Shown here: positions 35,664 through 45,544 of the stretch, in pieces
Layout: every line of letters starts with the position of its first letter
Numbering within the stretch: the stretch's first letter is position 1
Source of the DNA: Afipia sp. P52-10
GTDB lineage: Bacteria; Pseudomonadota; Alphaproteobacteria; Rhizobiales; Xanthobacteraceae
Direction of reading: 5' to 3'
Assembly: GCF_000516555.1 (NCBI RefSeq)
Contig: NZ_AZSJ01000003.1
Location: forward strand, 2,041,302-2,105,301
DNA: 64,000 nt
Position numbers and translations under genes: made by a program
The notes under the pieces: model-generated
Database searches by the model: none
What the model saw: only the letters and a program-made list of their open reading frames with translations
Told to the model about the DNA's origin: nothing

Positions 35664-37073
35664 TCAGCCGAAGAACAGCCAGCCTGCAAGCAGGAACACC
35701 GGCAGCAGGATGCCGCAGGACCACAGCATGTAGCCAAAGAAGCTCGGCATCGCGACGCCGGCGCTGCGCGCGATCGCGTAGACCATGAAGTTCGGCGCGT
35801 TGCCGATGTAGGAGTTGGCGCCCATGAACACCGCGCCGGTGGAGATGGCGGCGAGCGTTGCGGCGCCGCTCGTCATCAGCGTCTTCGGATCGCCGCCGGC
35901 AAGCTCGAAGAACACGAGGTAGGTCGGTGCGTTGTCGAGGAACGACGACAGTCCGCCGGTCAACCAGAAGTAGGCAAGATTGTTGGCGCTGCCGTCGGCC
36001 TGGGTGACGAGCTTGACCAGCGGTGCGAAGGCCCCTTGCGTGCCCGCCTGCAGCATCGCCATCACCGGCACGATGCAGACGAAGATGCCGGCGAACAGCA
36101 GCGCCACCTCCTGGATCGGCCCCCAGGAAAAGCCGTTGGCCTTGCGGTGGGAGCGGCTGGTGAGCAGCACCGAAGCGACGGTGACCAGGATGAAGGTGAT
36201 GTCGCGCAACAGGTTCTGCAGTTCGAGGTCGGTCCCGGCGATGTGGAAGACGATGCCGGGCTTCCAGGAGGCGCTCAGCAGGATTGCGCCGATGATGATC
36301 GCGATCAGCACGAAATTGATCTTGCCGTGCAGGTACAGCGGCGAATCCGGCGTCGGGTCAGCCTTCGGGCTCTTGCCCTCGCGGCGGTGCAGGGCGATGT
36401 CGAGCAGCATGAAAATGCCGAGCACGAGTCCGCCCACCGTCAGCGTTTCGATGAACAGGTGTTGCGTGGTCCAGAAGAAATCGACGCCTTTCAGGAAGCC
36501 GATGAACAGCGGTGGATCTCCGAGCGGAGTCAGCGAGCCGCCGATGTTGGAAACCAGGAAGATGAAGAAGATCACCACATGCACGTTGTAGCGGCGGTCG
36601 TCGTTACAGCGGAGCAGCGGGCGGATCAGGATCATCGAGGCGCCGGTGGTGCCGACGATGCTGGCGAGCACCATGCCGACGCCGAGCAGCACGGTGTTGG
36701 TGAAGATGCTGTCGTGCAGGTTGCCTTCGAGATAGATGCCGCCGGCGGTGGTGAACAGCGCGAGCAGCAGCAGGATGAAAGGGATGTATTCCAGCAGCGC
36801 CGTGTGCGCCAGCGTCGGCACCGCAGCGCCCGCGCCGAACATGACGAACAGCGGGACGACCACCAGCGCCGCCCAGAAGGCGGCGAACTTGCCATAGTGA
36901 TGTTCCCAGACATGGGGATAAAGAACCGGGCCAGTCGCGATCGACAGCAGGATACCCGCGAACGGCAGCGCCCACAGCAGCGAGAGCTTGGCGCCGTCGA
37001 TCGCCTCCGCAGCCGCCGCAGGCGTTGCGACCAGGCAGGCGGCCGTGGCCGCTGCGATGACGCGAAGCTTCAT
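35664..37073 (-). CDS. NhaD-type sodium:proton antiporter (first of two tandem paralogs)
   Basis: 469 residues. It starts with a signal-like segment (about residues 1-25) and has about twelve hydrophobic helices. NhaD-type motifs are visible: GTTGASMILIRPLLR, GGSLTPLGDPPLFIGFLKGVD and DNAPTYLVFFELAGG, the re-entrant acidic/Asn motifs typical of the ion transporter superfamily. It should expel Na+ in exchange for protons. ATG 37073 has GGGGGAT before it. A similar gene lies 106 bases upstream, so this is a recent-looking tandem duplication. Confidence 0.93.
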   Translation of the reverse strand: MKLRVIAAATAACLVATPAAAAEAIDGAKLSLLWALPFAGILLSIATGPVLYPHVWEHHYGKFAAFWAALVVVPLFVMFGAGAAVPTLAHTALLEYIPFILLLLALFTTAGGIYLEGNLHDSIFTNTVLLGVGMVLASIVGTTGASMILIRPLLRCNDDRRYNVHVVIFFIFLVSNIGGSLTPLGDPPLFIGFLKGVDFFWTTQHLFIETLTVGGLVLGIFMLLDIALHRREGKSPKADPTPDSPLYLHGKINFVLIAIIIGAILLSASWKPGIVFHIAGTDLELQNLLRDITFILVTVASVLLTSRSHRKANGFSWGPIQEVALLFAGIFVCIVPVMAMLQAGTQGAFAPLVKLVTQADGSANNLAYFWLTGGLSSFLDNAPTYLVFFELAGGDPKTLMTSGAATLAAISTGAVFMGANSYIGNAPNFMVYAIARSAGVAMPSFFGYMLWSCGILLPVFLLAGWLFFG

Positions 37074-37179
37074 GATCCCCCCAGTGGTTCTCGCCCCTGC
37101 GGGGTTTTAGCGAAGACGCCGATGTCCCGCAAATGCCGGGTGCCGAAAATCAGAGGCCGGCGCGCTCATGTTCGCGCCG

Positions 37180-38592
37180 CTAGAACCGGCACCAGGACAA
37201 GACCGCGAACACCGGCAGCAGCACGATCGTCGACCAGGCGATGAAGCCGAAGAAACTCGGCATCGCCACGCCGCGTTCGCTGGCGATGGCATAGACCATG
37301 AAGTTCGGAGCATTGCCGATATAGGTCAGTGCCCCCATGAACACCGCGCCGAGTGAGATCGCGGCCAGCGTTGGAGCGAGCTCCGTCATCAGCTGCGCCG
37401 CGTCGCCGCCGGCGAGGCCGAAGAACACCAGATAGGTCGGCGCGTTGTCGAGGAAGCCGGAGAGGATGCCGGTCAGCCAGAAGTACATGACGTCGCGCGG
37501 TGCGCCGTCCGCCGTGCTGACGGCGGCGATCAGCCAGGAGAACGCGCCGTCGCGGCCCGCCTGCAGCATCGCCAGCACTGGGATGATGCAGGTGAAGATG
37601 CCCGCGAACAGGATCGCCACCTCGCGAATCGGCTCGAAGGTGAAGCCGTTATTCCTGCGGTGCTCGTTCGGCGTCAGCCAGAGCGACAGCCCGGCGATGG
37701 CGAGCAGCGCGAAATCGCGCGCGAGGTTCTGCAGTTCGACCCTGGTGCCGAGCACGTCGAAGCCGATATCCGGCTTCCACAGCGCGGAGCCGAGGATCGC
37801 GCCGATGATCAGCGCGATCAGCGCGAGGTTGATCAGCCCGCGTACCTTCAGCTTCAGCGGTTGCGCCGGCGGCAGGGCGATGCGCTCGCGTCGCGCATAG
37901 ATCTGATCGACCACCGCGAAGATCGCCAGCAGCGCCAGCGTGACCAGCAGCGTGTCGTGCCACAGGTGCGTGGTGGTCCAGAAGAAGTCGACGCCCTTCA
38001 GGAAGCCGATGAACAGTGGCGGATCGCCGAGCGGTGACAGCGCGCCGCCGATGTTGCAGACCAGAAAGATGAAGAACACCACCACATGGGCGTTCGCGGC
38101 CCGGCCGGCATTGGCGCGCAGCAGCGGCCGGATCAGGATCATCGCGGCGCCCGTGGTGCCGACGACGCTGGCGATCAGGGTGCCGAAGCCGAGCAGCGCG
38201 AGATTGGTGGTGGTCGTGCCGCGCAGGTTGCCGGTGATGAGAATGCCGCCCGCCACCACGTAGAGCGCGAACAGGAGCACGATGAAGCTCATGTATTCGG
38301 CGAGCGCCGCATGCACCAGTGCGGCGAGCGCGGTGCCGGTGCTATAGGCGAGCGCCAGCGGCACCATCAGCAGGACGCTCCAGGCGAGCGCGAACTTGCC
38401 GTAGTGATGATGCCAGAGGCGGGCGAAGAACAGCGGGCCGGCGGCGATGGTGAGCAGGATGCCGATGAACGGCAGCGCCCATGGCCAGGTCAGCGCAGCG
38501 CCGTCGAGCGCGGCGGCGTGCGCGAGGCCGGACGATGCCAGCAGCATGACGAGGGCGAGCGCGGGAATGGCAGCGGCGAAACGCCTGAACAT
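37180..38592 (-). CDS. NhaD-type sodium:proton antiporter (second tandem paralog)
   Basis: 470 residues, collinear with the neighbour: GGALSPLGDPPLFIGFLKGVDFFWTTTHL, DNAPTYLVFFGLAGGDAAQLMTE, ISLGAVFMGALTYIGNAPN and GTTGAAMILIRPLLR are nearly identical phrases. The rest (for example LKLKVRGLINLALIALIIGAILG) has diverged, so the pair may differ in regulation or ion preference. Signal-like N-terminus (MFRRFAAAIPALALVMLLASS). Same strand and close spacing suggest an operon or duplication. Confidence 0.93.
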   Translation of the reverse strand: MFRRFAAAIPALALVMLLASSGLAHAAALDGAALTWPWALPFIGILLTIAAGPLFFARLWHHHYGKFALAWSVLLMVPLALAYSTGTALAALVHAALAEYMSFIVLLFALYVVAGGILITGNLRGTTTTNLALLGFGTLIASVVGTTGAAMILIRPLLRANAGRAANAHVVVFFIFLVCNIGGALSPLGDPPLFIGFLKGVDFFWTTTHLWHDTLLVTLALLAIFAVVDQIYARRERIALPPAQPLKLKVRGLINLALIALIIGAILGSALWKPDIGFDVLGTRVELQNLARDFALLAIAGLSLWLTPNEHRRNNGFTFEPIREVAILFAGIFTCIIPVLAMLQAGRDGAFSWLIAAVSTADGAPRDVMYFWLTGILSGFLDNAPTYLVFFGLAGGDAAQLMTELAPTLAAISLGAVFMGALTYIGNAPNFMVYAIASERGVAMPSFFGFIAWSTIVLLPVFAVLSWCRF

Positions 38593-38728
38593 GATACGGA
38601 CGGTCCTTGTCGCGACGGCCCGGGCCTAGCAAGTGCGGGATCGCCTGCAAAGGCGGCCAGCGGACCCACCATGGGACGCGTTGACGCGGGTCGGCGAGCG
38701 TTGCGTCCTGGCCCGCCGGCCTGAGGCC

Positions 38729-39298
38729 CTACGACTTGGGGTTGAGAAACTCGCCGGCCTTGAACAGCGCGCGAAACGGAATGCCGGCTGCCTCAAAGGT
38801 CTCGGCCGCGCCTTCCTCGCGGTCGACCATGGTGAAGGCGAGCACCACGTTGCCGCCCGCCTCGCGCACCGACTCCACCGCCTTGATCGCCGAGCCGCCG
38901 GTGGTGGTGACGTCCTCGACGATGACGACGCGCTTGCCCTGCAGCGTTTCGTCCTTGGCGAGGCCTTCGACCAGCAGCTTCGCGCCGTGCTCCTTCGGCT
39001 TCTTGCGGACGAAGAAGGCGGCGATCGGATGCCCCTTGATCCAGGAGAGCTGCGCGATCGCACCGGCAAGCGGCACGGCGCCCATTTCGAGCCCGCCGAT
39101 ATAGTCCAGCCCGTCGTCCTTCAGCGCATCATAGGTCAGTTCGGCCAAGAGCGCGGCGCCTTCGGGGTCGAACATCGTCGGCTTGAGGTTGAAGTAGAAA
39201 TCGCTCTTGCGGCCGGAGGCCAAGGTGATCTCGCCCCGGCCGAACGAGCGCTTGGCGATGATTTTGGCAAGGCGTGCGCGTGAAGCGGAGATGGACAA
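38729..39298 (-). CDS. pyrE: orotate phosphoribosyltransferase
   Basis: 189 residues from a TTG start at 39298. It makes orotidine monophosphate from orotate and PRPP in pyrimidine synthesis. Motifs present are [18 protein letters not shown] (PRPP/orotate region), [11 protein letters not shown] (catalytic Lys and loop) and the PRPP signature [18 protein letters not shown]. The TTG is chosen because [13 protein letters not shown] onward matches alphaproteobacterial PyrE; no ATG lies between it and an unlikely ATG at 39382. Confidence 0.95.
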   Translation of the reverse strand: MSISASRARLAKIIAKRSFGRGEITLASGRKSDFYFNLKPTMFDPEGAALLAELTYDALKDDGLDYIGGLEMGAVPLAGAIAQLSWIKGHPIAAFFVRKKPKEHGAKLLVEGLAKDETLQGKRVVIVEDVTTTGGSAIKAVESVREAGGNVVLAFTMVDREEGAAETFEAAGIPFRALFKAGEFLNPKS

Positions 39299-39411
39299 GG
39301 GCGGTCTCGCTGGCTGATTGGGATCGGGGCGGATTCTAAATGTCGCACGGTGGACATTCCAGACCGGATCGCGCACCGTCAACAGGGCAGGACTATCCGC
39401 AAAGGCTCGCT

Positions 39412-40038
39412 ATGACCATTGATTTGTACACCTGGAACACGCCGAACGGGCGCAAGATCAGCGTCGCGCTGGAGGAGATGGGGCTGCCGTACACGGTGCG
39501 CCCGGTCAATATCGGCAAGGGCGAGCAGCGTGAGGCCGAGTTCCTGAAGCTGAGCCCGAACGGTCGGATTCCGGCGATCGTCGATCCGGACGGGCCGGGC
39601 GGCGGCCCGGTCAGCGTGTTCGAATCCGGAGCCATTCTGCTTTACCTCGGCGAGAAGACCGGCCAGTTCCTGCCTGCCGACTTGCGCAAGCGCATTCCGG
39701 TGCTGGAGTGGCTGATGTGGCAGATGGGCGGCTTCGGGCCGATGCCGGGTCAGGTGCATCACTTCTTGACGGTGGAGAACGAGCAGGACCGGCGCTACGG
39801 CCTGGAACGCTACATGGCCGAGACGCGCAGGCTCTACGGCGTCTTGAACCGGCGGTTGGAGGATCGCGATTACGTGGCGGGCGATCTGTCAGTGGCGGAT
39901 TTCGCCATCCTCGGCTGGGCCTGGCGGCATGAGCGGCACAAGGTGTCGTTCAGCGATTTTCCCAATGTGGGCCGCTGGTACGACCGGCTGCTGGCGCGGC
40001 CGGGCGTGGCGCGTGGGCTCGCGGTGAAGCTGGATTAG
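39412..40038 (+). CDS. glutathione S-transferase, nu-class-like (YfcG/YghU)
   Basis: 208 residues. The N-terminal thioredoxin-like domain starts MTIDLYTWNTPNGRKISVALEEMGLPYTVRPVNIGKGEQ (residues 1-40), the pattern of nu-class GST/disulfide-bond reductases. SPNGRIPAIVDPDG and FESGAILLYLGEK hold the glutathione sites. The C-terminal helical domain ends at residue 208. It likely acts in peroxide or disulfide reduction. The stop codon touches a 105-base repeat. Confidence 0.92.
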   Translation: MTIDLYTWNTPNGRKISVALEEMGLPYTVRPVNIGKGEQREAEFLKLSPNGRIPAIVDPDGPGGGPVSVFESGAILLYLGEKTGQFLPADLRKRIPVLEWLMWQMGGFGPMPGQVHHFLTVENEQDRRYGLERYMAETRRLYGVLNRRLEDRDYVAGDLSVADFAILGWAWRHERHKVSFSDFPNVGRWYDRLLARPGVARGLAVKLD

Positions 40039-40143
40039 CTAAAGCATGATCCGGAAAAGTGTGACGCGGTTTTCCGAAAAGATCATGCTTAGACAGGGAG
40101 CTAAAGCGCGAGAATGATTCATCCAAATCTCATCGCGCTTTAG
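40039..40143. repeat. 105-bp composite intergenic repeat (elements A+B), copy 1
   Basis: Element A (inverted repeat AAGCATGATCCGGAAAAG ... GATCATGCTT) is followed by element B (inverted repeat TAAAGCGCGA ... TCGCGCTTTA). It begins one base after the GST stop. A second copy at 46858-46962 is the reverse complement of this one with about ten percent differences. Both are 105 bases, so the pair is a mobile-like dispersed element. Confidence 0.9.
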
Positions 40144-40189
40144 ATGACTGGATGTCCCCCTTCGCGGGTGTGACGATCGTGGCCTCACG

Positions 40190-40825
40190 CTAGGTCTTGC
40201 GCGCCTCGAATGCCATGCGCAACGCGAGGCCGGCGAGCACCGTGCCCATCAGCCAGCGCTGGAGCATGAGCCAGGCCGGGCGTTTGCCGAGGAAGGATGC
40301 GATCGAACCTGCCGCGAGCGCGATCATCGCATTGACGCTGAGGCTGATGGCGATCTGGGTGAAGCCCAGCACGATCGATTGCGCGAACACGCTGCCCTGT
40401 GCCGGATCGATGAACTGCGGCAGCAGCGCAAGGTAGAGCATCGCGATCTTCGGGTTGAGCAGGTTGGTGACGAAGCCCATCGTGAACAGCTTGCGCGGCG
40501 AGTCGATCGCGAGCTTGCGCACCTCGAACGGCGAGCGGCCGTTCGGCTTCACCGCCTGCCAGGCGAGATAGAGCAGATAGGCGGCGCCCGCGAGCCGCAG
40601 CGCATCGTAGGCGTAGGGAATGGCGAACAGCAGCGCGGTGATACCGAACGCGGCGCACAGCATGTAGAACACGAAGCCGAGCGCAACGCCGCCGAGCGAG
40701 ATCAGCCCCGCCACACGCCCCTGCGTGATCGACCGCGAGATCAGGTAGATCATGTTCGGGCCGGGCGTCAGCACCATGCCGAGCGACACGAGAGCGAAGG
40801 CGAGCAGGGCCGTCGATGAGGGCAT
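40190..40825 (-). CDS. LysE/RhtB family amino acid exporter
   Basis: 211 residues with six hydrophobic helices. The family start MPSSTALLAFALVSLGMVLTPGPNMIYLISRSITQGRVAGL (residues 1-41) includes the TPGPN motif. FVTNLLNPKIAMLYLALLPQF is the second signature. It exports amino acids such as lysine, threonine or homoserine lactone, with unknown preference. It precedes polA with a 224-base gap. Confidence 0.9.
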   Translation of the reverse strand: MPSSTALLAFALVSLGMVLTPGPNMIYLISRSITQGRVAGLISLGGVALGFVFYMLCAAFGITALLFAIPYAYDALRLAGAAYLLYLAWQAVKPNGRSPFEVRKLAIDSPRKLFTMGFVTNLLNPKIAMLYLALLPQFIDPAQGSVFAQSIVLGFTQIAISLSVNAMIALAAGSIASFLGKRPAWLMLQRWLMGTVLAGLALRMAFEARKT

Positions 40826-41049
40826 GGGCGATTGCCTCGGAAGCGCGGATATGAGTGTAGCTTCTAGCGCGCCAAGCCCGCCCGTTCCATTGCGATTTCG
40901 TCGAAGCCGGCGCAACAATCGTGCGGAAAATGGGCGGACGAAAAAAGTGCCAGAGGACCGGACGCTCTCGTAAGCGGCGCCCGGCGCTTTGTCTCATTGT
41001 TCTGGCGCATCGGTCTGTCGAAAACCGCGCGCACGTTTCGGGCGAGACG

Positions 41050-44000
41050 CTAGTGAGCCTCGTCCCAGTTGGTCGCGGCGCGGGCGTCGACCTGCAGCGG
41101 CACCGACAGCACCACGGCCGGGAACGGTGCGTCCTGCATGGTGTGCTGTACCACCGGCAGCGTCGCCGCCACCTCGCCGTCCGGCACCTCGAAGATCAGT
41201 TCGTCATGCACCTGCAGCAGCATCTGCGCCGACAGCTTCTTCGCGGCGAGCGCATCCTCCATCCGGATCATGGCGCGGCGGATGATGTCGGCGGCCGATC
41301 CCTGCAGGCGGGCGTTGATCGCGGCGCGTTCGTTGAACGCGCGCAGCGACGGGTTTGATGCCTTGATGTCCGGGTAGTGGCACTTGCGACCGAACAGCGT
41401 CGTCACATAGCCATGCTCGCGGCAGAACTCGCGCGTTTCGTCCATGTAGGCGCGGATGCCGGGGAAGCGCTCGAAGTACTTCTTAATGTAGGCGCTCGCT
41501 TCCTCGCGCGGGATGCCGAGCTGGTTGGCGAGGCCGAAGGCGGAGATGCCGTAGATGATGCCGAAGTTGATCGCCTTCGCGCGACGGCGAATTTCGCCGG
41601 GCATGTCCTTGATCGGCACGCCGAACATCTCCGATGCCGTCATCGCGTGAATGTCGAGTCCGTCGTTGAAAGCCTGCTGCAGCGATGGGATGTTGGCGAT
41701 CTCGGCCAGCAGGCGCAGCTCGATCTGCGAGTAGTCGGCGGAGACGAGCTTGTGCCCGGGCGTCGCGACGAAGGCCTTGCGGATCTTGCGGCCGTCCTCG
41801 GTGCGCACCGGAATGTTCTGCAGGTTCGGCTCGGAGGACGACAGGCGGCCCGTCGTCGTCGATGCCAGCGCGTAGGAGGTGTGCACGCGTTTGGTGGTCG
41901 GATTGATGTAGCCGGGCAGCGCGTCGGTGTAGGTGGACTTCAGCTTGGTGACCTGGCGCCACTCCAGGATCCGCTTGGGGAATTCGTGGCCGGCCTCAGC
42001 CAGCTCGTCGAGGATCTGCGCCGAGGTCGACCAGGCGCCGGTCTTGGTCTTGGCGCCGCCGGGCAGGCCCATCTTACCGAACATGATGTCGCCGAGCTGC
42101 TTCGGGCTGCCGGGATTGATCGGCTCGCCCGCCATCTCCTGGATGCCGGCTTCCAGCCGTGCGGCGGTCTGGGCGAAATCACCGGAGAGGCGCGACAGCT
42201 CCTGCCGGTCCACGGCGATGCCGCGTTGCTCCATCCGCATCAGCGGCGTCACCAGCGGCCGCTCCAACGTTTCGTAGACGGCGTTCATGCGCTCGGCGAC
42301 CAGCCGCGGCTTCAGCACGCGCCACAGCCGCAGCGTCATGTCGGCACGGCCGGCGCTGTACTCGGTGGCCCTTTCGAGCGTCACCTGATCGAAGCTCAGC
42401 CGGTTCTTCCCGGTGCCGGTGACGGCGTCGCGGCCGAGCGGCGTATGCCCCAGGGCGGCTTCTGCGAGAGCCGCGATGCCATGGTTGGTGCGGCCGGCGT
42501 CGAGCACATAGGAGATCAACATGATGTCGTCGATGCCGCGCACGGGGATGCCGTGCTGGGCCAGCACCAGCATATCGGCCTTGATGTCGTGGCCGACCTT
42601 CTGCACCGCGTCGGTCTCGAGCACCGGCTTGAGCGCGGCGAGGGCGTCGTTCAGCGCGATCTGATCCGGCACGAGACCCGCGGCGAACAGACCGGCGCCT
42701 TCGCCCGCCTGCTTGTGGACCAACGGCACATAGCACGCCTCGTTGTCGGCGAGTGCCAGCGAAACGCCGCAGAGCTCCGCCTGCATCGGATCGGGGCCGG
42801 TCGTCTCCAGCGCGATGGCGAGGAACCCTTGCTCGCTGGCGCGGGAGAGCCACGCCTGGAGGTCGTCGTGCGTGCGGAGCGTCGCATATTGCGTGCGATC
42901 GACCTTGCTGGCGCGTGCCGCGGCGGCGCGGGCCGTGGCAAGCGCCTGCGGGGTCCAGTCGCCGATGCCGTCGGTTTTCGCGGCGGGTGTCGCGCCCGGC
43001 GCGGGCTTCGCGGTGATCGCCGTACCCTTCGCCCGCGCGTCCGGCTCGCCGCCGAGCGGCAGGGTCTCGGGCGAAGCCGCCGGCGGCTCGACATGCGCAA
43101 ACGAGCTCTTCAGCCGGTCGTCGGGAGCGACGTCGGAGGGGTCGATCTCGGAATAGTCGGCGACGCGCTTGGTCAGCGTCGAGAACTCCATCGCCTTCAG
43201 AAAGGCGATCAGCCGCCGGGCATCGGGTTCATGCACCGCGAGTTCGTCGAGCGGCACCTCGAGGGCGACATGGTCGTCGAGCAGCACCAGCTTGCGCGAG
43301 ATGCGCGCCTTCTCGGCGTTCTCGACCAGCGCCTCGCGCCGCTTCGGCTGCTTGATCTCGCCCGCGCGTGCGAGCAGCGTGTCGAGGTCGCCATACTCGG
43401 TGATCAGCTGCGCCGCGGTCTTGATGCCGATGCCGGGCACGCCCGGCACGTTGTCGACGGAGTCGCCTGCGAGCGCCTGCACCTCGACCACCTTCTCCGG
43501 CGGCACGCCGAACTTCTCGATCACCTCGGCCACGCCGATACGCCGATCCTTCATCGTGTCGTACATCAGCACCTTGTCGGTGACGAGCTGCATCAGGTCC
43601 TTGTCGGACGAGACGATGGTGGTGACGGCGCCGCGTTCGCTGGCTTCCCGGGCATAGGTGGCGATCAGGTCGTCGGCCTCGAAGCCGATCTGCTCCAGGC
43701 ACGGCAGCTCGAATGCCTTCACCGCTTCGCGGATCAGCGCGAACTGCGGGATCAGGTCGTCCGGCGCCGGCGGACGGTGCGCCTTGTAGTCGGGATAGAG
43801 ATCGTTGCGGAAGGTGACTTCCGACTTGTCGAACACGATCGCCAGATGGGTCGGGCTGTTGTCCTTCGGCATGTCGCGCAGCAGCTTCCACAGCATGTTG
43901 CAGAAGCCGAGCACCGCGTTCACCTGCAACCCGTCGGACTTGCGGTTCAACGGCGGCAGCGCATGGTAGGCGCGGAAGATGTAGGACGAGCCGTCCACCA

Positions 44001-44175
44001 GGAACAGGTGCTGGCCCTGCATCGACGCGCCCGACGTGGCTTTTGCCACGGCCTTCGGCGGTTGCACGGGCTTCGCCGGCTCAGCCGCCATCGCAGCAGC
44101 GGATTTGGCGGGAGCAGGCTTGGCGGTGGATTTCGCTGCGGTCTTCTTGGGCGGCTTCGCGGGGGCTTTCGACAT
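41050..44175 (-). CDS. polA: DNA polymerase I, exonuclease domain missing first catalytic aspartate
   Basis: 1041 residues, longer than E. coli Pol I because of an Ala/Lys/Pro-rich N-terminal tail (about residues 1-52). Domains: 5'-3' exonuclease (about 54-340), 3'-5' exonuclease (about 430-620), polymerase (about 640-1041) with motif A LVSADYSQIELRLLAE, B RRRAKAINFGIIYG and C QVHDELIFEV. In the proofreading site the E. coli DTE (Asp355, Glu357) is replaced by A-L-E at residues 455-457; the later Asp in DIKADML and the YSAGRAD Tyr/Asp are kept. Proofreading may be reduced. It fills gaps in repair and Okazaki fragment processing. Confidence 0.95.
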   Translation of the reverse strand: MSKAPAKPPKKTAAKSTAKPAPAKSAAAMAAEPAKPVQPPKAVAKATSGASMQGQHLFLVDGSSYIFRAYHALPPLNRKSDGLQVNAVLGFCNMLWKLLRDMPKDNSPTHLAIVFDKSEVTFRNDLYPDYKAHRPPAPDDLIPQFALIREAVKAFELPCLEQIGFEADDLIATYAREASERGAVTTIVSSDKDLMQLVTDKVLMYDTMKDRRIGVAEVIEKFGVPPEKVVEVQALAGDSVDNVPGVPGIGIKTAAQLITEYGDLDTLLARAGEIKQPKRREALVENAEKARISRKLVLLDDHVALEVPLDELAVHEPDARRLIAFLKAMEFSTLTKRVADYSEIDPSDVAPDDRLKSSFAHVEPPAASPETLPLGGEPDARAKGTAITAKPAPGATPAAKTDGIGDWTPQALATARAAAARASKVDRTQYATLRTHDDLQAWLSRASEQGFLAIALETTGPDPMQAELCGVSLALADNEACYVPLVHKQAGEGAGLFAAGLVPDQIALNDALAALKPVLETDAVQKVGHDIKADMLVLAQHGIPVRGIDDIMLISYVLDAGRTNHGIAALAEAALGHTPLGRDAVTGTGKNRLSFDQVTLERATEYSAGRADMTLRLWRVLKPRLVAERMNAVYETLERPLVTPLMRMEQRGIAVDRQELSRLSGDFAQTAARLEAGIQEMAGEPINPGSPKQLGDIMFGKMGLPGGAKTKTGAWSTSAQILDELAEAGHEFPKRILEWRQVTKLKSTYTDALPGYINPTTKRVHTSYALASTTTGRLSSSEPNLQNIPVRTEDGRKIRKAFVATPGHKLVSADYSQIELRLLAEIANIPSLQQAFNDGLDIHAMTASEMFGVPIKDMPGEIRRRAKAINFGIIYGISAFGLANQLGIPREEASAYIKKYFERFPGIRAYMDETREFCREHGYVTTLFGRKCHYPDIKASNPSLRAFNERAAINARLQGSAADIIRRAMIRMEDALAAKKLSAQMLLQVHDELIFEVPDGEVAATLPVVQHTMQDAPFPAVVLSVPLQVDARAATNWDEAH

Positions 44176-44298
44176 GGCGGCAATCTAGTGATTTCCGCCG
44201 CGCTTGGCACCCCGTTCCGGCGGCGAGCCAACGATAATTTTATGCCGCAAAGAGCACCGAAACCCGCACGACGCCAGGCGCCGCGCGGGCAGATGCTG

Positions 44299-45357
44299 TC
44301 ACTCTGCTGCCTGCAGAGTCACTCGCGGCTTCGGCGTCAGCCAGAACGCGGCGGGACGATCGAACAGGAAGCGCAGCGCAGTGTTGCGCGTCAGCCACCA
44401 GATCGCCAGCGCGCCGATCACGCCGCTCGCGGTCACCAGCACGGCCATCACGCCAACATCGGGAATGATGCCGGTCTTGGTCAGGACCACGCGGGAGACG
44501 GCCATCGGCAGGAAGAAGGCGAGATAGACCACGAGCGAGTGCTCGCCGCAGTAGCGGACCCCGTCGAGCCAGCGCATCTTCGCTAGCAGCGCGCCGGCGG
44601 TGATCACGGCGGCGGAACCGGCATAGCCGAGGATCAGCGAGAGCACCGGCCAGGTGGCGACGCCGGCGTACGTGGCCGCGCCGTTGATCACGCCCCACAG
44701 GCCGAGCCCCGCAAGGGCGATGCCGGCATGGCCCTGCACCTCGCGCACGAAGGCGAAGATGTGCTTGGCGAACAGGTAGCCGGAGTAGAAGTAGACGAAG
44801 CGCCAGGCGAACTCGTCGATCACCGTCCAGCCGGTGCTGATGTTGGACATTTCCAGCACCGCGCCAAAGCCCCAGATCAGGGCGGGGTGGACGGTCTTGG
44901 TGAGCTTGGTGACGACGAAGAAGATCGGCAGCAGGTAGATGAACCAGAGCGTGCCGAACGGATCGATGAACGACAAGAGATACAGTTTGGCGACATAGGC
45001 CGCGCCATGTTCGGCCGCGAAGCCGGGCGCCTTGAAGGCAAACTGGATTGTCACCCAGAGGACATAAAAATAGGCGAAATGCATCACCTTGCGGTCGAGA
45101 TAGGTGCGCCAGTCGCGATCGATCACCCGCGCCAGGAACAGGCCGGAGATGAGAAAGAAATCGGGCATGCGGAACGGCTTGGCGAACTCGATCACCGCGT
45201 TCATGAAGCCTTCCTGGCCCATCGCGTTCTGAACGCCGAGCGTCGAGTGCATCATCACCACCATGATGATGCAGATACCTTTGGCGTAATCGACCCAATC
45301 CAGCCGGTCGGCCGGAGCGGCGAAGCGATCGAGCGTGCCTGTGCCATTTGTGACCAT
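44299..45357 (-). CDS. acyltransferase family 3 membrane protein
   Basis: 352 residues with about ten hydrophobic helices. The family hallmark is near the N-terminus: RLDWVDYAKGICIIMVVMMH, then PFRMPDFFLISGLFLARV. These enzymes transfer acyl groups to sugars, lipids or polysaccharides at the inner membrane. ATG 45357 was chosen because GAGGAA lies five bases upstream. It is divergent from ugd, consistent with an envelope polysaccharide role. Confidence 0.9.
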   Translation of the reverse strand: MVTNGTGTLDRFAAPADRLDWVDYAKGICIIMVVMMHSTLGVQNAMGQEGFMNAVIEFAKPFRMPDFFLISGLFLARVIDRDWRTYLDRKVMHFAYFYVLWVTIQFAFKAPGFAAEHGAAYVAKLYLLSFIDPFGTLWFIYLLPIFFVVTKLTKTVHPALIWGFGAVLEMSNISTGWTVIDEFAWRFVYFYSGYLFAKHIFAFVREVQGHAGIALAGLGLWGVINGAATYAGVATWPVLSLILGYAGSAAVITAGALLAKMRWLDGVRYCGEHSLVVYLAFFLPMAVSRVVLTKTGIIPDVGVMAVLVTASGVIGALAIWWLTRNTALRFLFDRPAAFWLTPKPRVTLQAAE

Positions 45358-45544
45358 GGTGTTCCTCTTCAGTGCACCCTTTTCGTCATCGTCGGACAAT
45401 TGGGTTTCGCGACCCTTACTCGTACAAGTGCCGTGCCAGGAACTCGGCGAACGATGCTATTGTCTCGTCAATGAAAGGTTCATCTGCTATCACCGCGCCG
45501 CCTGACGCGTTTAGGCGAGCATTAACCATCAATGGCGGGCATCG

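Noticed and set aside
34791-37244. Long plus-strand open frame (about 817 codons) opposite DUF2865 and NhaD-type genes
   Set aside because: Opposite a clear DUF2865 and NhaD gene; composition is Arg/Gln-rich without motifs, typical of antisense frames in GC-rich genes.
41377-44586. Long plus-strand open frame (about 1069 codons) opposite polA
   Set aside because: Complete overlap with polA, low-complexity His/Arg/Leu composition and no domain motif; a shadow frame.
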